Below are positions 13,403-13,484 of a DNA stretch of 13,484 bases, piece by piece (the stretch's first letter is position 1; the number at the start of each line of letters is the position of its first letter). The stretch comes from an uncultured Eubacteriales bacterium. Its GTDB lineage: Bacteria > Bacillota > Clostridia > Oscillospirales > Acutalibacteraceae. The notes under the pieces are model-generated. The model was given only the letters and a program-made list of their open reading frames with translations. It was not told the origin of the DNA and did not search any database. The stretch covers positions 1 through 13,484 of the forward strand of contig OMPZ01000278.1 of the NCBI GenBank assembly GCA_900313125.1, written 5' to 3'. The translations under genes and the position numbers were made by a program.

Positions 13403-13484
13403 GGGCACCTCTAAAAACCTCTCGCCGCTCATCTGCACCGCATCTTCATCCGTCATATTGCCCAAAATTTCTTGACATACGTCA
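13403..13484. other. Short 3' flank cut by the window edge
   Basis: No terminator is visible after the EAL gene. A TTGACA (13472-13477) sits in a near-palindrome TGACATACGTCA (13473-13484) at the very end and could be the -35 of a next promoter or part of a repeat. The reverse strand stays open across these bases and on into the EAL gene as a shadow of it. Confidence 0.4.

Noticed and set aside
12866..13465. 199-codon open frame on the - strand across the EAL 3' end
   Set aside because: It is a shadow of the EAL domain, which has full motif support on the + strand; the product shows no recognisable domain.

Overview
The window looks like the chromosome of a low-to-mid GC Gram-positive bacterium, most likely a Clostridia member of the Ruminococcus/Oscillospiraceae type. 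The basis is the Firmicutes gene order rlmN-prpC-prkC-rsgA-thiN, a PASTA-type kinase, AGGAGG-like ribosome binding sites, some TTG starts, sigma-A type promoters and DUF6273-like domains, which are common in gut Clostridia. The genus is inference. All real genes are on the + strand.

Layout. Positions 2-280 hold the 3' end of rlmN (23S rRNA/tRNA methyltransferase). A 358-base AT-rich gap with several inverted repeats follows. Positions 639-5120 form a tightly packed housekeeping operon: PP2C phosphatase (prpC), PASTA Ser/Thr kinase (prkC), ribosome-assembly GTPase (rsgA) and thiamine pyrophosphokinase (thiN). It is closed by a clear intrinsic terminator at 5136-5171. The rpe gene that sits between rsgA and thiN in Bacillus is absent here.

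A second operon (5450-11018) starts from a textbook sigma-A promoter (TTGACA, 17-base spacer, TATAAT). It encodes an FHA-FHA-ABC ATPase, a six-helix ABC-2 permease of the ABCG type, a second PP2C phosphatase, and a soluble Ser/Thr kinase with a DFN instead of DFG motif and two tandem DUF6273-like domains. Gene junctions overlap or are only a few bases apart, so the four products are probably made together. The simplest reading is a phosphorylation-controlled transporter: the kinase writes phosphothreonine, the FHA domains on the ATPase read it, the phosphatase erases it, and the permease is the output. Mycobacterial PknF/Rv1747 is the closest known parallel, but there the ATPase and membrane domain are one polypeptide and no PP2C or DUF6273 partner is attached. 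This operon is the most interesting part of the window.

After it comes a 407-base gap with a strong hairpin that lacks a U-tract, a possible gene remnant and a probable promoter. Then a membrane-bound c-di-GMP protein follows (11426-13402): about seven transmembrane helices, a degenerate GGDEF domain and an EAL domain with its catalytic residues intact. The last 82 bases are non-coding on the + strand and cut off by the window edge.

Together the window carries two complete PP2C/Ser-Thr kinase pairs within 10 kb, one with an extracellular sensor and one cytoplasmic and tied to a transporter, next to a c-di-GMP phosphodiesterase.
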